A stretch of 36,418 nt of DNA from the NCBI GenBank assembly GCA_016218825.1, contig JACRCV010000060.1, positions 1 to 36,418 on the forward strand, given 5' to 3'. Of the stretch, positions 16,797-27,019 are shown one piece after another; the stretch's first letter is position 1, and every line of letters begins with the position of its first letter. This DNA is from Deltaproteobacteria bacterium. Lineage in GTDB: Bacteria > Myxococcota > XYA12-FULL-58-9. A program made the position numbers and the translations under genes. Below the pieces are notes generated by a model that ran no database searches, was not told the origin of the DNA, and saw nothing but the letters and a program-made list of their open reading frames with translations.

Positions 16797-17640
16797 CGCC
16801 GCGGCGCCGCGCGTGCTGCGCAGCTCGCTGGTCGCCGTCGCCGGCGTCGTCGTGCCGCTCACCGTGTGGCCGGCGGCGGGCGCGGCGTTCTACAACGTCA
16901 AGGTCGGCGATCCGATCGCGAACGTCACGCTGCCGACCATCCACGGCAAAGACGGCACGCTCCTCGGCAAGGGTGTCGGCGCCAGCGTCTTCGTGCTGTT
17001 CCGCCCCGATCAAGAGAACTCCAAGCTCGGGCTCGCAGAGATGGCGCGCGCCAAGCAGGCGCTCGCGGGGAAGAAGGTCTACTGGGTCGGCGTCGTGCCC
17101 GGAGGCTTCGAGCGAGCGACGGTCGAGACGGCGCTCGCCGCCGCCGGGCTCGAGATGCCGGTGCTCCTCGACAACGGCGACGCCCTCTACGGCAAGCTCG
17201 GCGCCATGTTGCACCCGACGGTCGCGGTGGTGGACGGCGCCGGCAAGCTCGCCGCCTACGAGCCGTTTCGCAAGGTCGACTACGGCGAGGTCGTCAAGGC
17301 GCGGGTGCGCCTGGTGCTCGGGGAGATCACCGCCGCCGAGCTCGAGGCGACGTTGAACCCGCCGGCCGCGATCCAGGGCGGTGACGGCGAGGTCGCGCGC
17401 CGCAACCTGAAGCTCGCGGAGCTGCTGTACAACGGCAAGCAGTACGCCAAGGCCGTCGACGCCGCCCTCAAGGCCATCGACAAGGCGCCGGACCTGGCGC
17501 GGGCGCACGCCCTTGCGGCCGCGGCGTACGCGGCGCAAGATAACTGTGCGTCCGCAAGACCTCACATAGACAAGGCGCTGTTGCTCGTCCCGGAGGAGGC
17601 CACCGCGCTCGCCGCCAAGAAGTCGTGCGGCGCACCCTAG
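16780..17640 (+). CDS. Exported Cys-less thioredoxin-fold/TPR protein, copy 1
   Basis: A 286-residue protein with a signal peptide (VLRSSLVAVAGVVVPLTVWPAAGA). Residues ~35-190 look like a peroxiredoxin/TlpA-type thioredoxin fold: a VGDPIANVTLPTIHGKDGT lead-in, a FVLFRPDQENS strand-loop where the catalytic Cys would normally be, and a cis-Pro region (LHPTVAVVDGAGKL). The active-site cysteines are absent. The C-terminal ~80 residues form TPR-like helices (LAELLYNGKQYAKAVDAALKAI) ending in a DNC...SC Cys pair. It overlaps the upstream cytochrome by 17 bases and has a paralogue at 17777. It is probably a periplasmic scaffold or redox-inactive partner of the cytochromes; that role is inferred. Confidence 0.8.
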   Translation: MRTRSSAAAPRVLRSSLVAVAGVVVPLTVWPAAGAAFYNVKVGDPIANVTLPTIHGKDGTLLGKGVGASVFVLFRPDQENSKLGLAEMARAKQALAGKKVYWVGVVPGGFERATVETALAAAGLEMPVLLDNGDALYGKLGAMLHPTVAVVDGAGKLAAYEPFRKVDYGEVVKARVRLVLGEITAAELEATLNPPAAIQGGDGEVARRNLKLAELLYNGKQYAKAVDAALKAIDKAPDLARAHALAAAAYAAQDNCASARPHIDKALLLVPEEATALAAKKSCGAP

Positions 17641-17667
17641 ACTGCTTTCGAGATGAAGCGATCGTCG

Positions 17668-17733
17668 TCCCCGCCCCACCCGGGGGCGGGGATTCAGGGG
17701 TGGGGGTGGGGAGCGCCGCGGCAGCCGCGGCGC
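17668..17733. repeat. Two strong GC-rich inverted repeats between paralogues
   Basis: First hairpin: a 10-bp perfect stem TCCCCGCCCC (17668-17677) with GGGGCGGGGA (17683-17692) around a 5-base loop. Second: a 10-bp perfect inverted repeat GCGCCGCGGC (17713-17722) and GCCGCGGCGC (17724-17733) around a single A. Neither is followed by a T run, so they are not canonical intrinsic terminators. They could reduce read-through, stabilise the upstream mRNA or belong to a dispersed repeat family. Confidence 0.6.
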
Positions 17734-17776
17734 GGGAATCGACGGCAGACGAAAGCGGTCTATCTCGCGGGGCCTG

Positions 17777-18604
17777 ATGCGCACATCGGTTGTCCTCTGG
17801 ACTCTCATTCTCTGGGCGTCGTCGGCGTCGGTGGCCGCGCCCGGCAACGCGTTCTACAACGCCGAGATCGGCAACCAGGTCGAGAACCTCACCCTCGACA
17901 AGCTCACCGGCGGCAGGCAGCCGTTCTTGGGCGACGCCGACGCCAACGTCTTCTTGTTCTTCCGTCCCGACCAAGAGAACTCGCGCGCGGTCTTGAAGCA
18001 GATGACGGCGTTGGCGCTGAAGCTCGGCGACAAGCGGGTGGCTTGGGTCGCGGTGGTCTCGGACGCCTATGCGAAGGAGGCGGTGGCGGCGGCGGTCGCC
18101 GAGGCCGGGCTGACGATGCCGGTGCTGATCGACAAGGGTGACGCGCTCTACGGCAAGCTCGGCGTGGTGCTGCACCCGGTGATCGGCATCGCCGACAAGC
18201 AGCACAAGCTCGTGGCCTACGAGCCGTTCCACAAGATCGACTACGCGGTCATCGTCGAGGCGCGCATCAAGCGGCTGCTCGGGCTCATCAGCGACGCCGA
18301 GCTCGCCGCGGCGCTCAATCCGCCGCAGGCCGTGGACGGCGGCGACAAGGTCGTCGCGAAGCGCCATCTGAAGATGGCCGAGATGCTGTTCGCGGCGAAG
18401 AGCTACGACAAGGCGCTGGAGTTCGCGGCGAAGAGTTTGGCGCACGACCCGGAGGCGGCCGGCGCCCACGGGCTCGTGGCGTTGATCCTCGCCACCCGCG
18501 GCGACTGCGCCGGGGCCAAGCCGGCCATCGACGCGGCGTTGAAGCTCGACGCCAAGGAGGCCCGAGCGCTCGCGGCGAAGGAGATGTGCGCGAAAGCGAA
18601 GTAG
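17777..18604 (+). CDS. Exported Cys-less thioredoxin-fold/TPR protein, copy 2
   Basis: A 275-residue paralogue of the 16780 gene with the same plan: signal peptide (VVLWTLILWASSASVAA), thioredoxin-like fold lacking catalytic cysteines (FLFFRPDQENSR), an ALYGKLGVVLHP block almost identical to copy 1, then TPR-like helices (MAEMLFAAKSYDKALEFAAKSL) and the same terminal Cys pair (GDC...MC). The shared FRPDQENS, DALYGKLG and YEPF.K.DY blocks show a tandem duplication. The 136-base gap to copy 1 contains two strong hairpins, so expression may differ. It converges on ftsH, whose stop lies 27 bases away. Its function is inferred to parallel copy 1. Confidence 0.8.
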   Translation: MRTSVVLWTLILWASSASVAAPGNAFYNAEIGNQVENLTLDKLTGGRQPFLGDADANVFLFFRPDQENSRAVLKQMTALALKLGDKRVAWVAVVSDAYAKEAVAAAVAEAGLTMPVLIDKGDALYGKLGVVLHPVIGIADKQHKLVAYEPFHKIDYAVIVEARIKRLLGLISDAELAAALNPPQAVDGGDKVVAKRHLKMAEMLFAAKSYDKALEFAAKSLAHDPEAAGAHGLVALILATRGDCAGAKPAIDAALKLDAKEARALAAKEMCAKAK

Positions 18605-18631
18605 GGGAGCGTCGAGTCGGGGCCTACGGCC

Positions 18632-20557
<1,926 letters not shown>

Positions 20558-20615
20558 ACGCCTCTCCTTAGACCCACCGCGTCGGCATCCGCCGTACCGC
20601 CATTTCTCCCCTACT

Positions 20616-21965
20616 TTAGCACGGCTGCCAAGGGATAGCTCCCTCGACCCTCACGGCCACCGCGCCGCGCGCCCGCGGCTGCACGGGGAAACCCGCGCCA
20701 CGCCGCAGGCCCACCGCCCAAAGGATCGAATCGCCGGCGACGACGAGCGGCCAGGCACGCCGGAGGGCGCGGGGGATCTTGGCGTTGGTGAACAGGTCGC
20801 CGACCTTGATCCGGCCACGGTTGCCGAACGGCTGCATGCGATCTCCGGGCACGACGGTCCTCACTCTGAGGGGAAGATGGGGGCCGGGGAGAGCGATGGC
20901 AACCATGTCGCGATCGTTTTCCGGCAAGCGCGGGCCCCGGCGCGCGGTCGTCTCGAGGGGCGCGGCGACCACGGTGATCCCGAGCCGCTCGAGCCGCAGC
21001 CGCCCGGGGACGGTCAACAACAGATCGTACGGCGCCTCGGCGTCGACCCACAGGCGACCCGCCTCCAGGCGAATGGTGCGGCCGGCGACCGACAGCGAGC
21101 CGGGGCGGCCGCTCGCGAGGCGGTGCAGGCGCGCGAGCGTGTCCCGACCGGCGTCGAGGCCGTGGCGTTGCAGCCAGGCTTTGAGGAGGCGGGAGCCGAG
21201 CGGCGCCGGCGTCGGCAGCCCGGCGACCGCGAGCGAGTCGAGAGGGCCGAGCCGGGCCTCGAGGTCACGACGCGCGAGGCGCGCCAGCAGGCGCTCGTCG
21301 GCGCGCGCCTGGGCGCCGAAGCGCGCGAACGCGGTCTCGAGGCGCGGGTTCAGCTGCCGCAGCACCGGCAGGACGCGGTGGCGGATGAGGGCGCGCGCCC
21401 GCCGTTCGTCGTGGTTCGAAGGGTCGGTCGCGAACGGGATCTGGTGCGCCGCGAGGTAGTCGAGGATTTGCCCGCGGCTGGTGTCGAGGAGCGGCCGGAT
21501 GAGCTTGCCGCGCCGCGGCCGGATGCCGCCGGCACCCCGCAGGCCCGCGCCCCGCGTCAGGTTCAAGAGGATGCTCTCCACCTGGTCGGTCGCGGTGTGG
21601 GCGACCGCGATGCGATCGGCGCCGACGCGCGCGGCGAACGACGCCAGGGCCCGGTAGCGGGCGCGACGGGCAGCGTCCATCAGGTTGCCGCGACGGGTGA
21701 CGGCGACCGGCTCGATCGCGAAGGGCACGTCGAGCTCGCGCGCGAGACGCGCGGCGCGCGCCAGCTCGGCGCCGGCCTCGGGGCGCAAACCGTGGTCGAT
21801 GCCGAGCGCGAACAGCGCGCGCCAGCCCAGGGCCGCGGCGGCGCTCGCGGCCAGATGCAGCAGCGCCTGCGAGTCCGGGCCGCCGCTCGTCGCGACGACC
21901 ACCGTCGAGCCGGGCGGCGCCAGACGGGCGAAGCGGGCCACGGCGCGTTGCAGATCAGGCGGCAT
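20616..21965 (-). CDS. tilS: tRNA(Ile)-lysidine synthase
   Basis: Cytoplasmic enzyme that modifies C34 of the tRNA-Ile CAU anticodon to lysidine with ATP and lysine, so the tRNA reads AUA. The PP-loop motif [12 protein letters not shown] is near the N-terminus, followed by the family blocks [33 protein letters not shown] and IRPLL. The C-terminal part contains [14 protein letters not shown] and the typical W-x-VG-like end. ATG 21965 with AAGGAA upstream is preferred; the open frame extends further but the added sequence is not family-like. The product of 449 residues is typical. It is transcribed toward ftsH and divergently from the radical SAM operon. Confidence 0.95.
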   Translation of the reverse strand: MPPDLQRAVARFARLAPPGSTVVVATSGGPDSQALLHLAASAAAALGWRALFALGIDHGLRPEAGAELARAARLARELDVPFAIEPVAVTRRGNLMDAARRARYRALASFAARVGADRIAVAHTATDQVESILLNLTRGAGLRGAGGIRPRRGKLIRPLLDTSRGQILDYLAAHQIPFATDPSNHDERRARALIRHRVLPVLRQLNPRLETAFARFGAQARADERLLARLARRDLEARLGPLDSLAVAGLPTPAPLGSRLLKAWLQRHGLDAGRDTLARLHRLASGRPGSLSVAGRTIRLEAGRLWVDAEAPYDLLLTVPGRLRLERLGITVVAAPLETTARRGPRLPENDRDMVAIALPGPHLPLRVRTVVPGDRMQPFGNRGRIKVGDLFTNAKIPRALRRAWPLVVAGDSILWAVGLRRGAGFPVQPRARGAVAVRVEGAIPWQPC

Positions 21966-22045
21966 CGCCAATTCCTTATGCTGCTCTTCGTCCGAGATCC
22001 AGGTCGGCCGGGCGTCGGCTCTTCCCGGCTGCCCCCGGCCGCAGG

Positions 22046-22080
22046 TATACTGCCGGTGCTTTCGAACGTCACTCGGGAGG
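22046..22080 (+). promoter_or_regulatory. Possible -10 element and RBS of the radical SAM operon
   Basis: TATACT (22046-22051) matches the sigma-70 -10 consensus in five of six positions. It lies about 35 bases before ATG 22086, in the divergent gap with tilS. A GGGAGG ribosome binding site is at 22075-22080. No good -35 hexamer is visible at the right distance, so the promoter may need an activator or another sigma factor. Confidence 0.35.
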
Positions 22081-22085
22081 TTGCG

Positions 22086-22706
22086 ATGGCGCGGTCGGTC
22101 GACGGCATCAAGCCGTTCTCGAACAAGAAGGGCGGCACGAGCGCGACCGCGCACGAGCATAGATCAGCCGCGCCGCTGGCGCCCGGGGGGCGAGGCTACG
22201 ACGCCAACGACGCGCCGCAAGCCCGCACGCTCAAGACCGGTGACGCGCGGGCGGCAGCCGCGAACCCGCCGCTCGCGGCGCCGAAGATCTCAAGGGCCCT
22301 GCCCGACCGGCACTCGGGCCAAGCCGTCGACGTCGCGCTGCTGCGGCGCGAATGCCAGGCGCGCGGCCTCAAAGGCAAAGCGGTGCAGGCGGTCGCGAAC
22401 GGCGTGCGCGCGGTGGCGAGCGGCGCGTCGATCCCGGCGGCCGAGGTCCAGCGTCGATTCCTGGCGCTGCTCGACGCGACCGGGGCGGCGCGCTTCGAGC
22501 TGGCGCTCGACGGGCTCGAGGCGGCCGCGGTGTTGGCCGAAAGAGACGCGGCCAGGTTTGGCGCCCACGTCGGCGCCCTCGGCCGCGAGATCACGACCCA
22601 AGGTCCGGAGCTCGGCTACGAGGCGCTCGCCGACTTTGTGGTCGCGGCGTTGGCGGCCGGGGGCGCGGCCAAACCGGGTCATGGCCTGGCGGTGCCGACG
22701 GCGTAG
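22086..22706 (+). CDS. Hypothetical protein, first gene of the radical SAM operon
   Basis: A 206-residue protein I do not recognise. GGGAGG five bases upstream supports the start. The first ~75 residues are polar, Ala/Arg/Gly/Pro-rich and probably disordered. Residues ~78-195 are predicted helical (DVALLRRECQARG, FLALLDATGAARFELALDGLEAA, LGYEALADFVVAALAAGG) and contain a single cysteine. There is no signal peptide or membrane segment. It is 18 bases upstream of the first radical SAM gene and thus co-transcribed with three radical SAM proteins and two glycosyltransferases. As the leading gene of a modification operon it could be a substrate, chaperone or recognition partner; nothing in the sequence decides between these. 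Confidence 0.7.
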   Translation: MARSVDGIKPFSNKKGGTSATAHEHRSAAPLAPGGRGYDANDAPQARTLKTGDARAAAANPPLAAPKISRALPDRHSGQAVDVALLRRECQARGLKGKAVQAVANGVRAVASGASIPAAEVQRRFLALLDATGAARFELALDGLEAAAVLAERDAARFGAHVGALGREITTQGPELGYEALADFVVAALAAGGAAKPGHGLAVPTA

Positions 22707-22724
22707 CACGGCCGAGGCGGGACG

Positions 22725-23852
22725 ATGTACGCGTATCACGAGCTCCGCAAGCTCCACTTCGAGATCACCGACAAGTGCAACGCCACCTGTCCCCAGTGCC
22801 CGCGCAATGACTGCGGCGGGACCGTCAACCCGCGCCTGCCGCTCGTGGAGCTCTCGGTCGACGACGTGCGGCGGATGGTTCCGGAGAGCCTGGTCCGGCA
22901 GCTGCGGCACATCTACGCCTGCGGCAACTACGGCGATCCGGTCGTCGCCAAGGACACCCTCGCGATCTTCTCCTACTTCCGCCGCGCCAACGACAAAGCC
23001 TATCTGGGCCTGCACACCAACGGCAGCGCCCGCAAGCCGGAGTGGTGGGCGGAGCTCGGCCGGCTGATGCGCCACCCCACCGGCTACGTCCGCTTCAGCA
23101 TCGACGGCCTCGAGGACACCAACGCCGTCTATCGCCGCAACACCAGGTGGCGCGTCATCATGCAGAGCGTCGAGGCCTTCATCGGCGCCGGCGGCAACGC
23201 CGAGTGGGACTTCCTGGTGTTCCGCCACAACGAGCACCAGGTGGAGGCGGCGCGCGCGCGCGCCAAGGCCATGGGCTTCACCCGTTTCACCGCCAAGGCG
23301 ACCGCGCGCTTCTTCGACGGCCAGCGCTTGCAGCACATCGACCGCACTCCGGTCAAAGACAAATCCGGCAACGTGGTCTCGTACCTCGAGCGGCCGCTCT
23401 CGCCCGAGTGGAACAACGAGGCGTTGACTCGCATGCGGGCGGTGACCGAGCACTACGGCACCTCCACCCGGTATCTCGACACGACGACGATCAGCTGCAA
23501 GGTCGCGGCCGAGAAAGCGATCTACATCTCCGCCGACGGTGTGGTGCTGCCGTGCTGTTGGCTCGGCGCCCGCAGCTACATGGCGTCCGCGAGCCAGCAG
23601 GAGGCCTTCGCGCAAATGGTCGCCGCCGCCGGTGGCGTTGCGGCGTTGAACGCCAAGCACCATTCCATCGAGGCGATTGTCGCCGGTCCGTTGTTCCAGC
23701 GCGGCTTCCCGGAGAGCTTCGCGAAGCGCTCGTTGACCGAGGGACGGATCTACACCTGCGCGTGGATCTGCGGTGAGCTGACCCCGAGCACCGTCCAGTG
23801 GAAGAACAGCGAGCGGTTTCCGGCGCCCGTGCTGCCACAGCCGGTCGGGTGA
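22725..23852 (+). CDS. Radical SAM protein with C-terminal auxiliary Cys domain, copy 1
   Basis: A 375-residue radical SAM enzyme. The [4Fe-4S] motif is CNATCPQC (C18, C22, C25), placed right after a HFEIT strand as usual. Other core features are the CGNYGDP block near residue 66, LHTNGS (97-102) and FSIDGLEDTN (124-133). The C-terminal half has further cysteines, C258, C277, C278, C345 and C349 (ISCK, LPCCWLG, CAWICG), which fit a SPASM/twitch-type domain holding an extra iron-sulfur cluster. Such enzymes often modify ribosomal peptides or proteins or epimerise residues. It lies 18 bases after the first operon gene and 3 bases before its paralogue. The substrate is unknown; peptide modification is inferred from the auxiliary domain. 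Confidence 0.9.
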   Translation: MYAYHELRKLHFEITDKCNATCPQCPRNDCGGTVNPRLPLVELSVDDVRRMVPESLVRQLRHIYACGNYGDPVVAKDTLAIFSYFRRANDKAYLGLHTNGSARKPEWWAELGRLMRHPTGYVRFSIDGLEDTNAVYRRNTRWRVIMQSVEAFIGAGGNAEWDFLVFRHNEHQVEAARARAKAMGFTRFTAKATARFFDGQRLQHIDRTPVKDKSGNVVSYLERPLSPEWNNEALTRMRAVTEHYGTSTRYLDTTTISCKVAAEKAIYISADGVVLPCCWLGARSYMASASQQEAFAQMVAAAGGVAALNAKHHSIEAIVAGPLFQRGFPESFAKRSLTEGRIYTCAWICGELTPSTVQWKNSERFPAPVLPQPVG

Positions 23853-23855
23853 GCC

Positions 23856-24953
23856 GTGTACCGCTACGACGAGATCCGCGTTCTGCACCTCGAGCTGACG
23901 GCGCGCTGCAACGCCGCCTGCGCGATGTGTCCGCGCAACATCCAGGGCGGTCAGGTCAATCCCAACCTGCCGCTGTCGGAGCTCTCGCTCGCGGACGTGC
24001 GCGCCATCTTCCCGGACGACTTCATCCGCCGACTGCGGCGGATGTACATGTGCGGCAACTACGGCGACGCCATGGTGGCCAAGGACGTCGTGCCGGTGTT
24101 CGAGCACTTCCGCGCCGTCCATCCGGGCATCGACCTCCGGCTGACCACCAACGCCAGCGGCCGAACCGCCGACTGGTGGGCGCGGCTGGCGAAGGTCGTC
24201 GACCGCTGCATCTTCTCGATCGACGGCCTCGAGGACACCAACTCGATCTATCGCCGCCGCACAAAGTGGCGCCTGGTCATGCGGGCGGTGGAGGCGTTCA
24301 TCGGCGCCGGCGGCAGGGCCGAGTGGGAGTTCTTGGTGTTTCGCCACAACGAGCACCAGGTCGAAGCGGCGGCGGCGCTCAGCCCGCGACTCGGCTTCAA
24401 GAAGTTCACCCCGAAGCGCACCGAGCGTTTCCTGGTCAACGGCCGGCTGGTGCCGGAGAAGCCGGTGCAAGATGGGCGCGGGCAGGCGGCGTACGCCATC
24501 TCGATGCCGAGCGACCCTCGCTATCACAACGCTGCCACCGTGGGGGTGGCCGCGCTCGCCGACCGTGGGACGACGTATCGGTCTTACGCCGAGCAGACCG
24601 GGGTGAGCTGCAAGGCCGTGGGCGAGCACAAGATCTTCGCGAGCGCCGAGGGACTGATCTTCCCGTGCTGTTGGGTCGGTGGCCTGTACTCGTCGGGTCT
24701 GAAGGCCGAGGCCGGTGAGGTCTGGAAGCTCATCCACCGGCTGCCGGAGGGCAAGCACTCCCAGGACGCGCGGCGCCATTCGCTCCGGGAGATCGTCGAG
24801 GGGCCGCTCTTTTGCGCCGCGGTGCCGGACACCTGGGTGCCGGGGTCGCCGGCGCGCAGAGAGTTCACCCTCTGCGCGCGTACCTGCGGCCAGTACGACG
24901 CGATGCAGGCGGTGCCGGCACCGGCGCTGTTCTCGGGTGTCGCGCATGGCTGA
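23856..24953 (+). CDS. Radical SAM protein with C-terminal auxiliary Cys domain, copy 2
   Basis: A 365-residue paralogue of the preceding gene, with radical SAM motif CNAACAMC (C18, C22, C25) and the same landmarks: NPNLPLSELSLADVR, CGNYGDAMVAKD, LTTNASG, FSIDGLEDTNSIYRR, FIGAGG.AEWEFLVFRHNEHQ. Auxiliary cysteines C252, C271, C272, C340 and C344 match copy 1. The start is GTG, 3 bases after the upstream stop. The central region (about residues 185-250) and the C-terminal tail diverge most, which suggests different substrate positions or partners rather than redundancy. Its 3' end overlaps the third radical SAM gene by 8 bases. Confidence 0.9.
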   Translation: MYRYDEIRVLHLELTARCNAACAMCPRNIQGGQVNPNLPLSELSLADVRAIFPDDFIRRLRRMYMCGNYGDAMVAKDVVPVFEHFRAVHPGIDLRLTTNASGRTADWWARLAKVVDRCIFSIDGLEDTNSIYRRRTKWRLVMRAVEAFIGAGGRAEWEFLVFRHNEHQVEAAAALSPRLGFKKFTPKRTERFLVNGRLVPEKPVQDGRGQAAYAISMPSDPRYHNAATVGVAALADRGTTYRSYAEQTGVSCKAVGEHKIFASAEGLIFPCCWVGGLYSSGLKAEAGEVWKLIHRLPEGKHSQDARRHSLREIVEGPLFCAAVPDTWVPGSPARREFTLCARTCGQYDAMQAVPAPALFSGVAHG

Positions 24954-26025
24954 GCCGCGGCCCCTGTTCTGCGCCAAGCCGTTCAAGCGCTTCGAGGTCA
25001 GCCGCCGCCAAGGAGGCCTCACGCACCTGTGCTGCTCGGCCTGGCTCAAGCGCGCCGTCGGCAACCTCAAGGAGCAGTCGGTGGCGGCGGTGTGGAACAG
25101 CGTCGCGGCGCAGGAGATCCGCGCCTCGATCTTGGACGGCTCCTTCTCCTACTGCGATCGGCAACGCTGTCCGTTCCTGCAGACTGTCTCCGGCCCGGTC
25201 AGCGCGCTCGCCGACGTCAAGGACCCGGAGCTGCTCGCCGCGGTCCGCGAACGCTGGACCGAGCTCCCCTACGGGCCGCGCGACATCAGCTGCGCCTACG
25301 ATCGCTCCTGCAACCTCGCCTGCCCGTCGTGCCGCACCGCGGTCGTGGTGGAGACCGATCGCGAGCAGGAGATCGTCGCCATCCAACGCAAGCTCAACGA
25401 CGAGGCGCTCAAAGACGCCCACGTGCTGTCGATCACCGGGTCCGGGGATCCCTTCGGGAGCCCGTATTTCAGGCGCTGGCTGCAGTCGATGCAGAGGGCG
25501 GACATGCCGCGGCTCCGCTCGATTCACCTGCACACCAACGCCCAGCTCTGGACCCCCGGGACCTGGGCCACGATCCCGGCCGAGATCCGGGCGCTCGTGG
25601 GCTCGACGGAGATCTCCATCGACGCGGCGACGGCCGCGACCTACGCGGTGAATCGACAGGGCGGCGACTTCGAGCGCCTGCTCCGGAACCTGGAGCTCGT
25701 CCGGCAGCTGCGCCGCGAGGGCCCGCTCAGACGCGTGAAGATCAGCATGGTGGTCCAGGAGAACAACTTCACCGAGATGCCGGAGTTCGTGCGCCTCGGC
25801 CAGCGGTTGGATGTCGACTGTGTCTACTTCAGCCAGCTCGTCGACTGGCAGACCTTCGCGCCCGACGAGCTCGCGGCGCGCAGCGTGCATCGACCGGAGC
25901 ATCCCCGGCACCGGGAGCTCGTGGCCGTGCTCAAAGACCGGATCTTCGACGATCCGAAGGTCGACCTCGGGAATCTGACCGAGCCCAGAAAGCGCGGTCT
26001 CTTTGAGGCCGGCGCCGCGGAGTGA
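24946..26025 (+). CDS. Radical SAM protein with N-terminal auxiliary Cys domain
   Basis: A 359-residue protein with inverted domain order. The N-terminal ~80 residues hold C9, C29, C30, C70 and C75 (LFCAKPFKRFEV, LTHLCCSAWL, YCDRQRCPFL) with VWNS and IRASILDGSF between, which is SPASM-like. The radical SAM motif CNLACPSC (C122, C126, C129) follows, then ITGSGDPFGS, HLHTNAQ and ISIDAATAATY. The spacing C-x19-CC resembles C-x18-CC in the C-terminal domains of the two upstream paralogues, so the parts look rearranged. ATG 24946 lies inside the end of the previous gene (8-base overlap), and the stop abuts the first glycosyltransferase. The enzyme class is sure; the reaction is unknown. Confidence 0.88.
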   Translation: MAEPRPLFCAKPFKRFEVSRRQGGLTHLCCSAWLKRAVGNLKEQSVAAVWNSVAAQEIRASILDGSFSYCDRQRCPFLQTVSGPVSALADVKDPELLAAVRERWTELPYGPRDISCAYDRSCNLACPSCRTAVVVETDREQEIVAIQRKLNDEALKDAHVLSITGSGDPFGSPYFRRWLQSMQRADMPRLRSIHLHTNAQLWTPGTWATIPAEIRALVGSTEISIDAATAATYAVNRQGGDFERLLRNLELVRQLRREGPLRRVKISMVVQENNFTEMPEFVRLGQRLDVDCVYFSQLVDWQTFAPDELAARSVHRPEHPRHRELVAVLKDRIFDDPKVDLGNLTEPRKRGLFEAGAAE

Positions 26026-26027
26026 TC

Positions 26028-27017
26028 ATGCTGCAGGTCGTGGAGCCCGCCACCGCCTACCGTCCTGCCGCCGACCTCGGGATCGTCACCTGCTATTTCA
26101 ACCCGGGCGGCTTCAAGTCGAAGCGGGTCAACTACGACTCGTTCATGCAGCCGATCCGCGCCGGCGGCCTCGACGTCATCACCGTCGAGTGTGCGTTCGG
26201 CGAGGCGCGCTTCGAGCTCGAGCCCGGCGCCGACGTCGTGCAGCTTTGCAGCCCGTCGATCATGTTCCAGAAAGAGCGCCTCTTGAACCTGGCACTCGCC
26301 CGCCTCCCGGAGCGCTGCACCAAGGTCGCCTGGCTCGACTGCGACGTCCTCTTCGACGACCCCGATTGGCCGGGCGCGACCTCACGGGCGCTCGACGCTC
26401 ACTGCATCGTTCAGCCCTTCGCGACCGCGTTCCGCCTGCCGCCGCGGCAGCGTCAATACACCGGCGACGGCGCCGGCTGGCGGAGCTTCGCCGCCGTATT
26501 TCGGGAGTCGCCGCGGCTGTTTTTGACCGGCAACTTCGACGCCCACGGGCACACCGGCTTCGCCTGGGCGGCGCGGCGGGACCTGCTGCGTGCCCATGGG
26601 TTGTACGACGGCATGGTGGCCTGCTGCGCCGACCACATCATCGCCCACGCCGCGCTCGGCGACTGGAGCTCGGCCTGTTTTCGCCGGCTCGCCGGGGTCA
26701 ACAACCCATATGCGACCGACATCCGGGCGTGGTGCCGGCGCTTCTACGCCGACGTTCAGGGGAACCTCGGCGTCGTCCACGCCAATCTGCTCCATCTCTG
26801 GCACGGCAGCATGGCCAGGCGTCGCTACGTCGAGTGCGCCAAGCAGCTTCTCGGCTTCGCCTACGATCCGAAGACCGACCTGCGCCTCGGCGCGGCCGGC
26901 ACCTGGGAGTGGGCGAGCGCCAAACCCGAGCTGCACGCGTGGGTCAAAGAGTACTTCGCGCAGCGCAACGAAGACGACCAGGACGGCGAGGGCGAGCAAG
27001 CGCCCGCGCTGCCATAG
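26028..27017 (+). CDS. GT-A-like glycosyltransferase, copy 1
   Basis: A 329-residue protein of the IVT-x-YFNP type. It has a beta-strand start (LGIVTCYFNPGGFKSKRVNY), conserved FGEA and FQKERLLNLAL helix, and AWLDCDVLFDD, whose D-C-D (104-106) is a plausible metal-binding DxD of a GT-A fold. Later blocks are GNFDAHGHTGFAWAAR, CCADHIIAHAALGDW and LLHLWHG. No signal or membrane segment is present, so it is cytoplasmic. ATG 26028 follows the radical SAM stop by 2 bases and has GGAG at 26019-26022; GTG 26022 is an alternative with a 4-base overlap. The C-terminus is acidic. The sugar donor and acceptor are unknown, and the glycosyltransferase assignment rests on fold-like motifs. Confidence 0.75.
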   Translation: MLQVVEPATAYRPAADLGIVTCYFNPGGFKSKRVNYDSFMQPIRAGGLDVITVECAFGEARFELEPGADVVQLCSPSIMFQKERLLNLALARLPERCTKVAWLDCDVLFDDPDWPGATSRALDAHCIVQPFATAFRLPPRQRQYTGDGAGWRSFAAVFRESPRLFLTGNFDAHGHTGFAWAARRDLLRAHGLYDGMVACCADHIIAHAALGDWSSACFRRLAGVNNPYATDIRAWCRRFYADVQGNLGVVHANLLHLWHGSMARRRYVECAKQLLGFAYDPKTDLRLGAAGTWEWASAKPELHAWVKEYFAQRNEDDQDGEGEQAPALP

Positions 27018-27019
27018 CC

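Noticed and set aside
22086-22706. 206-aa protein as a classical RiPP precursor
   Set aside because: It is too long, has only one cysteine and shows no leader/core boundary or repeated core motifs. It is kept only as a possible protein substrate.
22290-25070. Minus-strand open frame of ~926 codons opposite the radical SAM genes
   Set aside because: The plus strand encodes clear CxxxCxxC enzymes; the antisense frame has no motif and a typical shadow composition.
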